Positions 1-10,500 of a stretch of DNA of 64,000 bases are shown here, in pieces; positions within the stretch are counted from its first letter, which is position 1; each line of letters begins with the position of its first letter. The stretch is from Pollutibacter soli (lineage in GTDB: Bacteria > Bacteroidota > Bacteroidia > Chitinophagales > Chitinophagaceae). Position numbers and translations under genes: made by a program. Under the pieces are notes generated by a model. It ran no database searches. It was not told the DNA's origin and was given only the letters and a program-made list of their open reading frames with translations. The stretch is from NCBI GenBank assembly GCA_029269725.1, contig JARJHS010000008.1:184388-248387 (forward strand). Reading direction: 5' to 3'.

Positions 1-1
1 C

Positions 2-115
2 AATGAACATCATAAAATTGAAGCCATTTTCAAAGCATTTGCAAAAGCCATCCGGATGGCTGTAAAGCGTGATCCTATCAGTAATTATCTTCCTTCAACA
101 AAAGGTGTTCTTTAG
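2..115 (+). CDS. hisB: Imidazoleglycerol-phosphate dehydratase, C-terminal end only
   Basis: The first 37 codons of the window are the 3' end of a gene whose start lies upstream. The visible peptide contains the [11 protein letters not shown] segment and ends in LPSTKGVL, which are the conserved C-terminal metal-binding and terminal motifs of HisB dehydratases. The enzyme converts imidazole glycerol phosphate to imidazole acetol phosphate in histidine synthesis. Whether an N-terminal histidinol-phosphatase domain is fused cannot be seen. No his gene follows it directly: the next pathway genes (hisH, hisA, hisF, hisIE) are about 27.5 kb downstream behind the trp genes. This suggests a split his operon, with any earlier genes (hisG, D, C) lying outside the window. 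Confidence 0.9.
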   Translation, partial: NEHHKIEAIFKAFAKAIRMAVKRDPISNYLPSTKGVL

Positions 116-262
116 GTGTGAATGTGCGGAAAATATTACACACTAACACCGGGCTTTTATTATCTACATTCGATGGTAAATAACAAATCTGAGGCATAGA
201 CGTTTTTTGTTTGATATTTCTCAATCAATGCTGAAAACCATCCGTTCTTCCTTACCACCACT

Positions 263-1417
263 ATGATGCAGCCTGAAGGCAAGAAGAAAGTGTATTTTCC
301 TAATCTTAATGGAATACGGTTCATTGCTGCATTCCTGATCATCCTCCATCATGCTGAATTATTAAAATTCTCTGCCGGGCTACCAAATTATTGGGAGGCA
401 TATCCTTTTTTTGAAATGATCGGCAAGCAAGCTGTTGTATTATTTTTTGTTCTCAGCGGATTTCTGATCACCTATCTCTTACTTGCCGAAGAACATTTTT
501 TTAAACGAATCAGCATTAAAAATTTTTACGTTCGAAGAATACTCAGGATATGGCCTCTGTATTTTCTGATTATCGGGCTTGCTTATTTTGTTCTGCCCAA
601 TATCCCGGCAATGGTAATTCCGGGGCATGAGAAGCAGGTGTTGTACCAGCAACTGGGATTGAAATTGGTTTTATATGTTTTCTTTCTTGCCAACCTGGTA
701 CTGGCAAAGTTTGGCATCGATCCCTATGTGTCACAGACATGGTCAATTGGAACGGAAGAGCAATTTTATCTCGTTTGGCCTGTATTCCTGAGCAAAGTCA
801 AAAGGAACAGACTTGCTATCATGTTCACGGTAATCTTCTTATACATGGCGATGGAAAGATTGCTTGCTTCATCCATTTCTGATCACTGGCCGCAAATTGA
901 TGTACTGCGATCTTTTTGGTTATTGTTCAATATCGACTGTATGGTGATTGGTGCCGTTTTCGCCGTACTGTTATTCAGGAACCACAGCCTATTACGATGG
1001 CTGATGCAGCCGGTATTTTTTTATGTCGTGTTATCAATTACGTGCCTTTTATTGATCCTCGGTATAAGACTGCCGGTATTTCAGAATGAATTTTATGCAA
1101 TTCTATTTGGAGTGATTATTCTCAATTTCGCTGCGAATAAGAGAAACCGTATATCGCTGGAAAATCGGGCATTTAATTTTCTTGGCAATATTTCTTACGG
1201 AATGTACATGTTCCATCCCATTGCGATATTACTTGCATTTGGCATCTGTACTTCTACCGGGATGATGAGAAACATGACTTTCTACCCATTGAGTGTTCTG
1301 CTCACGATTTTGTTTGCTGCAGTTTCCTATTATCTTTTCGAAAGGCATTTCCTCAAACTAAAAGAAAAGTTTTCTTCAATTGTGAGTGGAAATTTTTTTC
1401 GCAGAAATGCTGGATAA
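263..1417 (+). CDS. Acyltransferase 3 family membrane protein
   Basis: This 384-residue polytopic inner-membrane protein has the features of the acyltransferase-3 (OafA/YrhL) family. The N-terminal motif LNGIRFIAAFLIILHH includes the catalytic-type histidine at the end of the first membrane segment. The AVVLFFVLSGFLITYLL, FYVRRILRIWPLYF and SIGTEEQFYLVWP motifs follow, and roughly ten hydrophobic segments can be counted. Such enzymes transfer acetyl or other acyl groups to sugars of surface polysaccharides or other carbohydrates. The start is one of two adjacent ATG codons (263 or 266). It stands alone on the plus strand after hisB and converges on the glycan-utilisation locus. Its acceptor cannot be inferred from context. 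Confidence 0.88.
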   Translation: MMQPEGKKKVYFPNLNGIRFIAAFLIILHHAELLKFSAGLPNYWEAYPFFEMIGKQAVVLFFVLSGFLITYLLLAEEHFFKRISIKNFYVRRILRIWPLYFLIIGLAYFVLPNIPAMVIPGHEKQVLYQQLGLKLVLYVFFLANLVLAKFGIDPYVSQTWSIGTEEQFYLVWPVFLSKVKRNRLAIMFTVIFLYMAMERLLASSISDHWPQIDVLRSFWLLFNIDCMVIGAVFAVLLFRNHSLLRWLMQPVFFYVVLSITCLLLILGIRLPVFQNEFYAILFGVIILNFAANKRNRISLENRAFNFLGNISYGMYMFHPIAILLAFGICTSTGMMRNMTFYPLSVLLTILFAAVSYYLFERHFLKLKEKFSSIVSGNFFRRNAG

Positions 1418-1424
1418 AAAACCA

Positions 1425-1514
1425 GGACACAGGGTTTACTGCCCCCGCTTATCCAGGTCCCCCGAACTGAATAAGTAAAAACTGTGTGTAACGGGTGGTA
1501 AACCGCTGTGTCCC
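1425..1514. repeat. Imperfect inverted repeat between convergent genes
   Basis: Arms at 1425-1447 and 1492-1514 are near-complementary. GGACACAG, GGTTTAC and a C-rich block pair with their complements in the right arm, with one bulge and a few mismatches. The loop is about 44 bases. It sits between the convergent acyltransferase and hydrolase genes, so it may act as a two-way terminator, although no strong T-run follows either arm. A degenerate fold-back repeat is an equal possibility. Confidence 0.6.
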
Positions 1515-1531
1515 GGCGATTGGTATTTTAT

Positions 1532-3292
1532 TTATTCCTTATCTATTACTGTGAACACTGCGCCAAGTGCAGGTACTGTTACTTTGATTCCATTCAATGT
1601 ATTTGACGCATTTGCTTTTATCAAAGTAAAATTATCGGGTCCGCCAGCCGATATGGTTGGCCCGGTTCCGTTGATCAACACCTTTGCAGAAAATTCACCA
1701 TTGTCATTTCCACCTTCCAGCGTGTAGTAATAAAACCGGGTTCCCTTTCTGAAATTTTTCGTTTTTATTTCTACTGTTATGGCTGATTTTGATGTATTCA
1801 ACAAACTGACAGCTGCCTGGCCTGACGTATAGGTGGATGCATATGCACGAAGTGCTGTATTACCAATTATCGGTGCAGGCACTAACCTGTCGCCAAGAAA
1901 CTGCTGCAAATAGTACAGGTAATAATAGGAAGGACGGGCCGTCCATTTAGGAACTCCCGGTTCATTGCCATCACTAAAGAGTCCGTGATCATTTCCGTTT
2001 TCCCAACCATTCAAAAGATCCCACCGTGCAGCAAAACCGTAACCTGCTTTTAATGATTCACCCAAAACAATTGCTGCAAACAAGCCACTCACATTGGATA
2101 CCTGCTGTTTTGAATCCTTCGCCCACATATTGTATTCTGTGAGTGCAATTGGTTTTACAGATGCAGAACCCAATCCGATATTGGTTTTTGCAAGATTGAT
2201 CATTTCACCGGGAACTGTAGTCGCTGCATTCAGTATCGTTAACGCTGTAGAATTTTCGTTGTATGGCGTGAAATAATTATGTACGATATAGAAATCAGCA
2301 TTATCACCGATGCCATTGAATAAGCCGCTGTTCCATGTTTTTACTGCATTGGATTGCCATGATTGTGGGGCTGACTCATACATGGTCGCGCCGATATAAA
2401 TTGTTTTCCCTGTTTCAGAAGCCGCTTTTCGCATCGAATCAGCAAACACCTGGAAGTGTTGACCATACAACTGACCTGTTACATATTCTGGTTGTCCATC
2501 TTTATTTTTTGATACATCAATTCGGTATCCCCATTCCCATTCCCCGTAAGTTTCATTGCCTATTTCCCAATAAGTAGTTCTTCCGTTATCATATCTTACC
2601 CAATCAGCTGCAAGATGTGCGGCAGTTGCTACCGGATTTTCGCTTGTACCATACCGTGCGTATCCATAGTTTACGGTTATCATTCCACGGTTACCTGTTT
2701 GTTGGAGAACAGAGTAATAATTGTCCAGCGAAGCGGACCAGTTATTATTTGTTCTTCCATACCAGTAGCCAGGCGCTTTTATCACGCCATTGTTATCCAT
2801 GATCTCAGCAGGAGCATCAGCTGGTGGAGTATTCTCCGGTTGATTCCAGAAATAAACATCACTGCAGGATCCGCATGGCCAGCGAATAATATGAGGGTGT
2901 AAAGTGGTGAGCGCTGTAAGTAGTTTTGGTTCTGTTACCATCGGTGTCATCCACGTATTGGCATTGTGACTGAATACCGAAAGCGGAATTTTTGAAATGA
3001 TGGAAGATGCATCAATCGTAACGGTATTTGCTGTTGCTGTTGAAACCGCTGACACTTCTGTGTATGCTGGTGCCACAAAATTTTTAGGCTGCCAATCGTT
3101 AAGGAAAAATCCCATCGTTTTGGAAACAGCCGGATCTGTAACCGGTCTTACAACTGTAGTGTCTTTATTGCCGGGTTCTTCGCCTCCGGGCCCTGGGTCA
3201 GGGTTTGCAGGACTTTTTTTACATGCGCCGACAATCGACAAGACAGTAGCGAGGAAAACTGCGGTTATGCAGCAACGTTTGAAAAAATTCAT
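1532..3292 (-). CDS. Secreted clan GH-A glycoside hydrolase, GH51-like, lipoprotein
   Basis: This 586-residue predicted lipoprotein has a signal sequence with a lipobox ending at Cys24 and a Pro/Gly-rich linker. The catalytic barrel starts near residue 100. IIRWPCGSCSDVYFWN (about 135-150) resembles the arginine/glycine substrate-binding strand of GH51 enzymes. WEIGNETYGEW places the acid/base Glu at 247, and ALTEYNMW places the nucleophile candidate Glu at 386. HNYF near 339 fits a further barrel strand. A beta-sandwich-like tail (about 480-586) follows. The family removes alpha-L-arabinofuranose or cleaves beta-glycans; the exact substrate is not readable here. It is the last gene of the SusC/SusD locus and likely works on the cell surface. 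GH39 or GH30 are alternative families. Confidence 0.75.
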   Translation of the reverse strand: MNFFKRCCITAVFLATVLSIVGACKKSPANPDPGPGGEEPGNKDTTVVRPVTDPAVSKTMGFFLNDWQPKNFVAPAYTEVSAVSTATANTVTIDASSIISKIPLSVFSHNANTWMTPMVTEPKLLTALTTLHPHIIRWPCGSCSDVYFWNQPENTPPADAPAEIMDNNGVIKAPGYWYGRTNNNWSASLDNYYSVLQQTGNRGMITVNYGYARYGTSENPVATAAHLAADWVRYDNGRTTYWEIGNETYGEWEWGYRIDVSKNKDGQPEYVTGQLYGQHFQVFADSMRKAASETGKTIYIGATMYESAPQSWQSNAVKTWNSGLFNGIGDNADFYIVHNYFTPYNENSTALTILNAATTVPGEMINLAKTNIGLGSASVKPIALTEYNMWAKDSKQQVSNVSGLFAAIVLGESLKAGYGFAARWDLLNGWENGNDHGLFSDGNEPGVPKWTARPSYYYLYYLQQFLGDRLVPAPIIGNTALRAYASTYTSGQAAVSLLNTSKSAITVEIKTKNFRKGTRFYYYTLEGGNDNGEFSAKVLINGTGPTISAGGPDNFTLIKANASNTLNGIKVTVPALGAVFTVIDKE

Positions 3293-3391
3293 AGAGGAAT
3301 AGAATCTGTTATCTGTTTAATATGAGCCAGAAAAAATCCCCATGGAGATATTCCACGCCATGGGGATCGGGCAGTAAAAGTCAGAGCCTGT

Positions 3392-4672
3392 TTATCTTAA
3401 ACCAACATGATCGATATACACTGTTCCCGTCCAGGCCTGGCACTGAAACGTGAGATCGGAGATCGTTGCCGGATTTCCAATCTGTGCTTTTGATAATTTA
3501 TATTCAACCCATTTTCCTTCTTCTATGATGATCTCATAAGTAGATCCACCACTGGGTGCGAGATTGATTTTTTTACCTCCTGTACCTGGTGTTCCGTAAA
3601 CCGAAAAGGTGAGTTCATTATACGGCGCAGTTGATACGCTGCTGTTTGCAAATTTTAATGCTCCCCATTGACCCGTATATTCCACTTTGATAGCACGCTC
3701 TCCATCGCGGACAAAATCCTGGCTATCAAATTTGATGCTGCTGCTCCATCCCCAGTTCTGCCAGTTTCCCTGTAGGGCATCAATATAGAATGCATAAGTG
3801 AGCGGATCCAGCGGAGGAAGATCGCCAACAAATGAAATCGGTTTTGTCGATTCGGTGGCTACTCCTGAAAGAGCAATTGCTGACACTGGTCCGCGGTTAG
3901 CCGCGTCCGGTACTGTCAATACAATCTGCGTTGCTGTTTTACTTTTGAAAGTTTTAATCGGCGCAGTAAGACCTTTGAATAAAATTCCATCCACAAGATC
4001 AAGGTTCGTTCCGATAATTTTTACATCCTTCCCTTTTTCTGCCGGCAACGGATCGAAATCTGTTATCTGTGGTAACACAACTTTTAATTCCGTTGCGGTT
4101 TCTGTTTCCAACGGTTCAGTGCCTCCTGAATAGAAAAGCAGAAAACCTGTTTTTGCTGAATCCGGCACTTTTACCACAAGTTCGTTTACCGACTGACTAA
4201 CGAATTGTGTAGCAAATCTGTTATCGGCAAAACGGATTGACGTTACCCAGTTGAGATAGTCACCAGTGATCGTGACGTTTTCTCCAGGCCTTGCCTCAGG
4301 AGTGAATGAATTAATTACAACAGGAGCCTCAAAGTTGATAATCGTTTTTGTAACAATATCACCATCTGTAGTCTTCAATGTAACATAACCTTCCTGTGCA
4401 GTCTGAGGAACATTCAACCGGATCAGGTCCGCTTTTTGTTCAGTGAAAGCCGCTTTCTCCACTGTTGCTCCAACGAATTCAATGGTATTAACTTTCTGAA
4501 GATTTAAACCAATAAATTTTATTTCCTGCCCAGGCACCACACCGACCGGGCCAAAACTTTGCAGTACAACAGCCGAGCTGGAATTGTCGTCATCTTTATT
4601 GCAGGATTGAATTGCAATACAGATGAACGCTAAACAAAGTCCTGTAAATATTTTATTTATATGAGATTTCAT
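3392..4672 (-). CDS. Surface glycan-binding lipoprotein with IPT/TIG repeats
   Basis: The 426-residue product begins at the ATG at 4672. A longer reading from a TTG at 4702 would overlap the preceding stop and adds only a polar stretch. The signal peptide ends in a lipobox with Cys24, followed by an acidic DDDN tail typical of surface-exposed Bacteroidota lipoproteins. Three IPT/TIG-like Ig folds are suggested by repeated blocks of the type GPVGVVPGQEIKFIGLNL, ARPGENVTITGDYL and AEKGKDVKIIGTNL. The C-terminal 140 residues form a separate domain ending in VYIDHVGLR, like a carbohydrate-binding beta-sandwich. It is similar in plan to its upstream neighbour and probably captures the target polysaccharide for the SusCD transporter. 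Confidence 0.78.
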   Translation of the reverse strand: MKSHINKIFTGLCLAFICIAIQSCNKDDDNSSSAVVLQSFGPVGVVPGQEIKFIGLNLQKVNTIEFVGATVEKAAFTEQKADLIRLNVPQTAQEGYVTLKTTDGDIVTKTIINFEAPVVINSFTPEARPGENVTITGDYLNWVTSIRFADNRFATQFVSQSVNELVVKVPDSAKTGFLLFYSGGTEPLETETATELKVVLPQITDFDPLPAEKGKDVKIIGTNLDLVDGILFKGLTAPIKTFKSKTATQIVLTVPDAANRGPVSAIALSGVATESTKPISFVGDLPPLDPLTYAFYIDALQGNWQNWGWSSSIKFDSQDFVRDGERAIKVEYTGQWGALKFANSSVSTAPYNELTFSVYGTPGTGGKKINLAPSGGSTYEIIIEEGKWVEYKLSKAQIGNPATISDLTFQCQAWTGTVYIDHVGLR

Positions 4673-4694
4673 ATGTTGTTTTTTGTTCGTTGAA

Positions 4695-5831
4695 CTATTC
4701 AATCACTTTTGGAACAATCCTTAAATTATCGAGCGCGAAATCTGCATCAAGATCGCCCGGACCATGTACCAGTATCCTGCTCCAGTATCCATTAGGATTT
4801 ACAACAGGTTTCACCTTATAGCTTGCCACTACTTCTTCGAAAGGAATTGTTACAGTTACCCATTTGCCTTTTGAATCAAACGGTGGCCTCCACACATAGG
4901 CGTCATTATCTTCTGCATTCAGAGCAGCATTTATTTTGATGTAATTCGCGTTGTACGGCTTGACAGTATTTATTTCAAACTTCAGATTATAGTTCGCTGG
5001 TTTAAGAATTGCTTCATCAGGGATGTTTTTAGAATGTACAGGCATCGCAGACGCAGGTCCACCTGCAAGTTCATTCCAGCTCCAGCCTGCTGTGAATTTT
5101 TTATACCGGATATAATTACCGCTGATTTTTGGTGGATCACCAGGTCCGGGGTTGCTTACTACATATCCTGAATTCCACCATCCTTCATAAGGATCGCTGT
5201 TAATGAAAGAATTTCTTGTATCCCGGAACCAGAAATCAGATTTTGTAGTACCAAAATTGGTAGTTACTTCCAGTTGGCCTGAAGATGAACCCGCAGGCAC
5301 ACGCACCTGGATCTCCTGATCGGTTACCGCAACTATTTCTCCATCACCGCCACCAGGAAATTTCACTGATAGTGGTGCATAGAAATAATCTCCACGAATA
5401 ATTGCCACCTCACCGTCATTTACAAATTCGCTCTCCATTCCGGAAACAACAGGTTCGCTGATCTGTACTTCAAAATCATACAACAACTCATAACCATTTT
5501 TGAAAATGATCTTGAGTTTGTTGGTAACATCCAGCGGAATCTGGCTGGGTACCGAAACAAGAATGGATTCTTTTGTAATGTAGGTAGGAGTGAGTCGTGA
5601 AGCCTGGTCATTGAACCAGATCTCAACTGCGTCCTGTAGATTATCACCCATGATGGCTATCAATTGACCCTGGCCGGCACCTACAAGCAGGGAGTCAGAT
5701 GCTTCGGGCCTTGTTACGCGCACATATTTGATCATGGGCGTGCCTCCTGAATCTTCTTTTTCGCAGGAGGCGAGCATCATTCCGGTAATAGCCAGGATGG
5801 TGAGGGAGAATATGCTGATAAATTTTTTCAT
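4695..5831 (-). CDS. Surface glycan-binding lipoprotein with IPT/TIG domains
   Basis: This 378-residue lipoprotein has a signal peptide ending at Cys23 (lipobox LASC) followed by EKED. Two Ig-like IPT/TIG modules are recognisable from GQGQLIAIMGDNLQDAVEIWF and the DGEVAIIRGDYFYAPLSVKF block. The C-terminal half, from about residue 210, has DPYEGWWNSGY and ends in FALDNLRIVPK, resembling the ligand-binding domain of xyloglucan-type surface glycan-binding proteins. It lies 38 bases after susD and 22 bases before the second binding protein, so the four genes look co-transcribed. The order SusC, SusD, SGBP, SGBP, hydrolase is classic. The ligand is unknown; assignment to the SGBP class rests on domain plan and position. 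Confidence 0.8.
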   Translation of the reverse strand: MKKFISIFSLTILAITGMMLASCEKEDSGGTPMIKYVRVTRPEASDSLLVGAGQGQLIAIMGDNLQDAVEIWFNDQASRLTPTYITKESILVSVPSQIPLDVTNKLKIIFKNGYELLYDFEVQISEPVVSGMESEFVNDGEVAIIRGDYFYAPLSVKFPGGGDGEIVAVTDQEIQVRVPAGSSSGQLEVTTNFGTTKSDFWFRDTRNSFINSDPYEGWWNSGYVVSNPGPGDPPKISGNYIRYKKFTAGWSWNELAGGPASAMPVHSKNIPDEAILKPANYNLKFEINTVKPYNANYIKINAALNAEDNDAYVWRPPFDSKGKWVTVTIPFEEVVASYKVKPVVNPNGYWSRILVHGPGDLDADFALDNLRIVPKVIE

Positions 5832-5869
5832 GATAATTAGTTTCTTGAAGTTTTTGATTTCAACAAATG

Positions 5870-7555
5870 TTATGGGTAATCAACTGGTGCTTTCTGCAGG
5901 TTTGGTGCCTGTGCCAGCTCCACGTTCGGAATTGGTAACAGAAAGTTTCCATCATTTGCATTGATCGTACGTTCATTGAACCATGATGTTTTTGTAAATG
6001 TCCAGCTCGTAGGACTTGGCATCTGGTCAGGTTGAGTAAAAAATAAACCACGATCCTGGGAATTCAGGATGGCATAAGCTTTATTCGGATTCCAGTAGTG
6101 AAGACTTACCAGGTCATACCACGACATACCTTCCATTGCAAACTCTTTGAAACGTTCGCTGTACACTTTGTCCAACGTAAGTGGTCCGCTGCCGTTGGTA
6201 CCAGCAACTTCATAAGGTGGCAAGCCAGCCCTTGTATGTACTTTGTTGAAATATTCAACAGCTTTAGTATCGGTTGTTGACTCACTGTTACCAATAGTCG
6301 CCTCAACATAGATCAGGTACACCTCTGACAAACGCATCATGTAAGTATCATGCGGATAGTGCTGCTGTGAAGCTTTTCCTGCAAGATCAATCGGTGAACC
6401 AATTACGTATTTTTTGACAGCAAGAAAATTCTGATCAGTACCGGTGAAAGGATATATCAATTTTGCTTTATCAGAAACCTTAGTGATTTCAGGATAATAA
6501 AAACCAGGCAACATGAAAGTTGCATGAAGACGCTGGTCTAGAGTTCTTCCTTTCAAAGTACCGTTGGCCTGTTCTTCAATACCATCATATTGTTTAATCA
6601 ACCACCAGGTAGCGCCTTTGTCACCTCCCCAACCACCGAATGAAATATCAGGACTGTAAGCAAGATATTCCGGCATGCTGTTCTGTGTTCCCCAAACATC
6701 AGGTCCGGAGAAAACCCACTGCAACTCAAACAGCGATTCCGCATTATTATCGTATGGAAATTTGAAGAGGTCTCCATAATTTGTCAATAATTTTCTGCCA
6801 CTGTTATTGATTACCCTTTCTGCAAAATATTTTGCGCTATCCAGGAAAGTTTGATTTCTTGAACCACCACTTCCCTCAACACCCGCGCGTGTAAGATAGA
6901 AACGCGCAAGCATCGCCTCAGCCGACCATTTGGTAACGCGTCCTTCCTGTGCAGGCGTTAATGGCAGGTCTTCTGCAGCAGCGCGCATTTCACGTGTAAT
7001 GAAACGCCACACACTCGGAACAGTATTACGAGCAATGGAAGTATCGTACATGTGCTCGAAATTATTTTCGATGATGGGTACTGCTCCCCAGTTCATCACG
7101 AGGAAACGGTAGGCCAATGCACGCATAAATCTTGCTTCTGCAATAGCTGTTTTCTTTACAGCTGGAGTCACATCTGGTCCGCCATATCTTTCTATGTTGT
7201 ATAGGAACAGGTTCGACTGCCCGACAACGTTATAGAAGGCTCTCCATGAAGCACCGTTCTCGCCGTTATCACCTGTTGTGTTGAACATTACGTTTCCCCT
7301 GTCGTTCCATGCGGAGAACGCTGTACCGCCGCGGAAATCACCGAGGTTGTACATCGCTTTGTCATTGTAATCAAACCATACCTGGCTGTACAAAAGACTT
7401 GTACCCGCCATTACCTGTTCATCTGTTTTGTAGTAATTCGCATCAACAACAGAACTCAATGGTGGTTTTTCCAGAAAATCACTTTTACATGCAGGCATCG
7501 CTGCTATCATGGCCAGCAGGCCGGTGATATATATTATGCTATTAATTTTTTTCAT
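5870..7555 (-). CDS. susD: SusD/RagB family nutrient-binding lipoprotein
   Basis: This 561-residue protein has a signal peptide with lipobox ending at Cys23 and then KSDFLEKPPLSSVVDANYYKTDEQV, the canonical SusD start. The helical TPR core contains FMRALAYRFLVMNWGAVPII (about 145-165), matching the family's AxAxRAxxYxxLVxxWGxVP signature. The C-terminal YMMRLSEVYLIYVEA and ERFKEFAMEGMSWYDLV motifs are also characteristic. SusD caps the SusC barrel on the cell surface and delivers oligosaccharides. The gene begins 12 bases after the susC stop. Gene symbol is used in the generic family sense, not as an orthologue of the starch system. Confidence 0.95.
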   Translation of the reverse strand: MKKINSIIYITGLLAMIAAMPACKSDFLEKPPLSSVVDANYYKTDEQVMAGTSLLYSQVWFDYNDKAMYNLGDFRGGTAFSAWNDRGNVMFNTTGDNGENGASWRAFYNVVGQSNLFLYNIERYGGPDVTPAVKKTAIAEARFMRALAYRFLVMNWGAVPIIENNFEHMYDTSIARNTVPSVWRFITREMRAAAEDLPLTPAQEGRVTKWSAEAMLARFYLTRAGVEGSGGSRNQTFLDSAKYFAERVINNSGRKLLTNYGDLFKFPYDNNAESLFELQWVFSGPDVWGTQNSMPEYLAYSPDISFGGWGGDKGATWWLIKQYDGIEEQANGTLKGRTLDQRLHATFMLPGFYYPEITKVSDKAKLIYPFTGTDQNFLAVKKYVIGSPIDLAGKASQQHYPHDTYMMRLSEVYLIYVEATIGNSESTTDTKAVEYFNKVHTRAGLPPYEVAGTNGSGPLTLDKVYSERFKEFAMEGMSWYDLVSLHYWNPNKAYAILNSQDRGLFFTQPDQMPSPTSWTFTKTSWFNERTINANDGNFLLPIPNVELAQAPNLQKAPVDYP

Positions 7556-7567
7556 TGGAAGCAGTGA

Positions 7568-10500
7568 TTAGAAGTTAACATTTACTGAAGTGATGAACAT
7601 TGGCGTGATAGGGTAGCGACCGAAGTCGATACCAATCGCCTGGTTGTTTGAGCTTGATCCCTGGCCAACATAAGCACCTACCTCAGGATCATATCCTGTG
7701 TACTTTGTCCATGTCAGGATATTCTGAGCACCAACAGTAAGCTTCAGTGCTTTGATCACTCTTGTATATTTCAGCCAGTCAGCAGGAGCATTGTAAGAAA
7801 GTGAAATATTTTTCACCCGGAGATAAGATCCGTCTTCAACAAACCTGCTGGTATTTCTTGAGAAATTGTTCTGACTGGAAATCTGGTTGTTACTGATTCG
7901 TGGAATTCTTGTACCCGGGTTGGATAATGCTGGTTTTCCACCTGCGTCAGTAATTTTTGCATAATCCATCACTTTGGTCAGGAGGTTGCGACTCAGGTTG
8001 ATGTTATTCGGATTACTTGCTGCAGCAGCGATATAATTGTAGATATCGTTGCCATAAGTACCGATGATCAGGATGCTCAGGTCAAAACCTTTATAACTGA
8101 ATGTATTGGTAAATCCACCCGAAAGTTTTGGCCATGGATTTCCAATATTCGTCATATCGTTCACATCAATTTTCCCATCGTTGTTCAGGTCTTTGTATTT
8201 CACATCGCCCACCCAAAGGCCTGTTGCAGGATCTACAGTTACGCGATTACCGCTGTTGTCAACGGGAATGGCGCTGTTGTTGATTTCTTCTACAGACTGG
8301 AAAATTCCTTCTTCAACATAACCCCTGAAAAGCCATGGCTGCATGCCGATAGATGCGCGTTGCGTCCAGTTGTTCATCCACCATGAAGAACGATCGATGA
8401 ATGCATTTTCAGAATTGAGTGCAGTGATCTTACTCTTGAATTGTGAAATGTTCAGGTTGGATTCCCATTTGAAATTTTTATTCGCAATGTTCACTGTATT
8501 CAAAGTGAAGGCCCATCCGTTTGTTTTCAATGAACCCATGTTCACGAGCGGAGCACCCACTGATCCAGGACTTCCATTTGTTCCCATATACCAGGGCAGG
8601 CTTGCATTGAGGATCAGGTCGTCAGTTTTCTTGATGTAGTAATCTGCTTCGAGTGAAATTCGATTACCGAACATACCGAGATTAAAACCAAAGTTGTTTG
8701 TCAGTGTCTGCTCCCATCCTAAATCAGGATTGGTAAATGTTGATGGAAGAAAACCAGTACCCCATTGTGTTGCGCCGGTTGCCATCGGAGCGTAGATTCC
8801 GGAACCTGTTCCCTGGTTACCCGTAAGACCAGTTTCATAGCGGAGTTTTAATTCACTGATCGCACCGATCTTAAAGAAATCTTCCTGGCTGATGCGCCAT
8901 GCTACTGACAAGGAAGGGAAATTACCCCAGCGTTTATTTGCACCAAAATAGGGTGAACCATCCGCACGGAACGTTGCGGCGAGGATATAACGGTTATCGT
9001 AATTATAGTTCACCCTTCCGAGATATGATTCCATTGACCATGGATATGTACCACCTCCATTTGTTGCAGATGTAGGATTACCTGCGTTTACATCAAATAT
9101 GTCGTTGGTGAGGAAACCTGTTCTTCCGGCGGTCAATGCTTTCCATTGTGATTCCTGTGCTTCATGTGTAGCCATCACCTGGAAATTATGTTTGCCGATG
9201 GTTTTGTTATACTCCAGCAATTGGTTCCAGTTCCAGTACCAGCTGGTATATGTACCGTTCTGTAATGAAGCCAATGTGTTATAATGCCATTGGTCGATCT
9301 GGTAAGTAGGAGTATAATAAATTGAATTACCTGTTCCGTAGTTTCCATTCAGGGATGTTCTGAAAGTCAAACCGGGAAGAATCGTAATCCCGATATTCAA
9401 TCCACCGAGGAATTGTTTTCTATCATTATTATTGGTGATGAGTGATGCAATTGCGAGCGGGTTGACCGGAGCGAACTGGTTAGCGCCGTTGATCGGATCA
9501 CTACCGCCCCAGCTACCATTCAGATTTTTTACCGGTATCTGTGGGGTCAGCTGAAGTGCATTGGAGATCAGCGGACTTTGTGCATCACCATAGTTGGTAG
9601 TGGTCAATATTTCTTTCGTCTGGTTGAAAGCCATGTTCACCCCGATCGTTGCCCATTTGCGTGGCTTATTATCGAGGTTGAGGCGCGCACCATAACGTTT
9701 AAAACCAGAGCCTGCAGCAACACCTTCCTGGTTCAGGTATTCACCGGAGAGATAATAGGTAGTATTGTCACTACCACCACTCAGATTGATCTGGTGTTTA
9801 TTCATGTTTGCATTGTTGAACAAAGCACCCTGCCAGTCTGTTCCTTCGCCGAGGATGGAAGGATCTTCAAATTCACCGGGAGTTACACCACCAGCGATAT
9901 CATGATATTCTTTCACCATCTGTGCATATTGCCTGAGGTTCATTACATCAAGATGTTTCGGTGGCATCTGAAGACTATATTGATAAGCGTAGTTGATTTT
10001 GAAATCACCAGACTTACCTCTTTTGGTGGTGATCAGAACAACACCATTACTGGCACGCGAACCATAAATTGCTGTTGCGGAAGGTCCCTGAAGAATCTGG
10101 ATGTCATCAATATCTGATGGATTGATACCTGCCAATGGATTGGTTGAACTTGATGAACCGAAGGACACATCTTCACTGGCCTGCATCTGTATTCCATCAA
10201 CCACATACAAAGGCTGAGTGCGACTGAGTGAACTGATACCGCGGATATTTACTGATAATCCACCACCTGGCTGTCCGGAGTTCTGAGTTACATAAACACC
10301 GGCAGAACGACCCTGCAGTGCCTGTTCAACCGTAGTATTGACAGTCTTATCGATTTGCGCAGCGGTAACTGTGGTTTGTGCTGAAGTCAGATTGGCTCTT
10401 TTTGCAGAACCATAACCAACGATTACCACTTCGCTCATTTTTGTATCCAGGGGATTCAACCTGATCTCGATGGTATTTGCCGTACCCACCTTAACCTCTC

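Noticed and set aside
9578..10117. 179-residue plus-strand frame opposite susC
   Set aside because: Antisense to conserved plug and barrel coding sequence; no recognisable motif.
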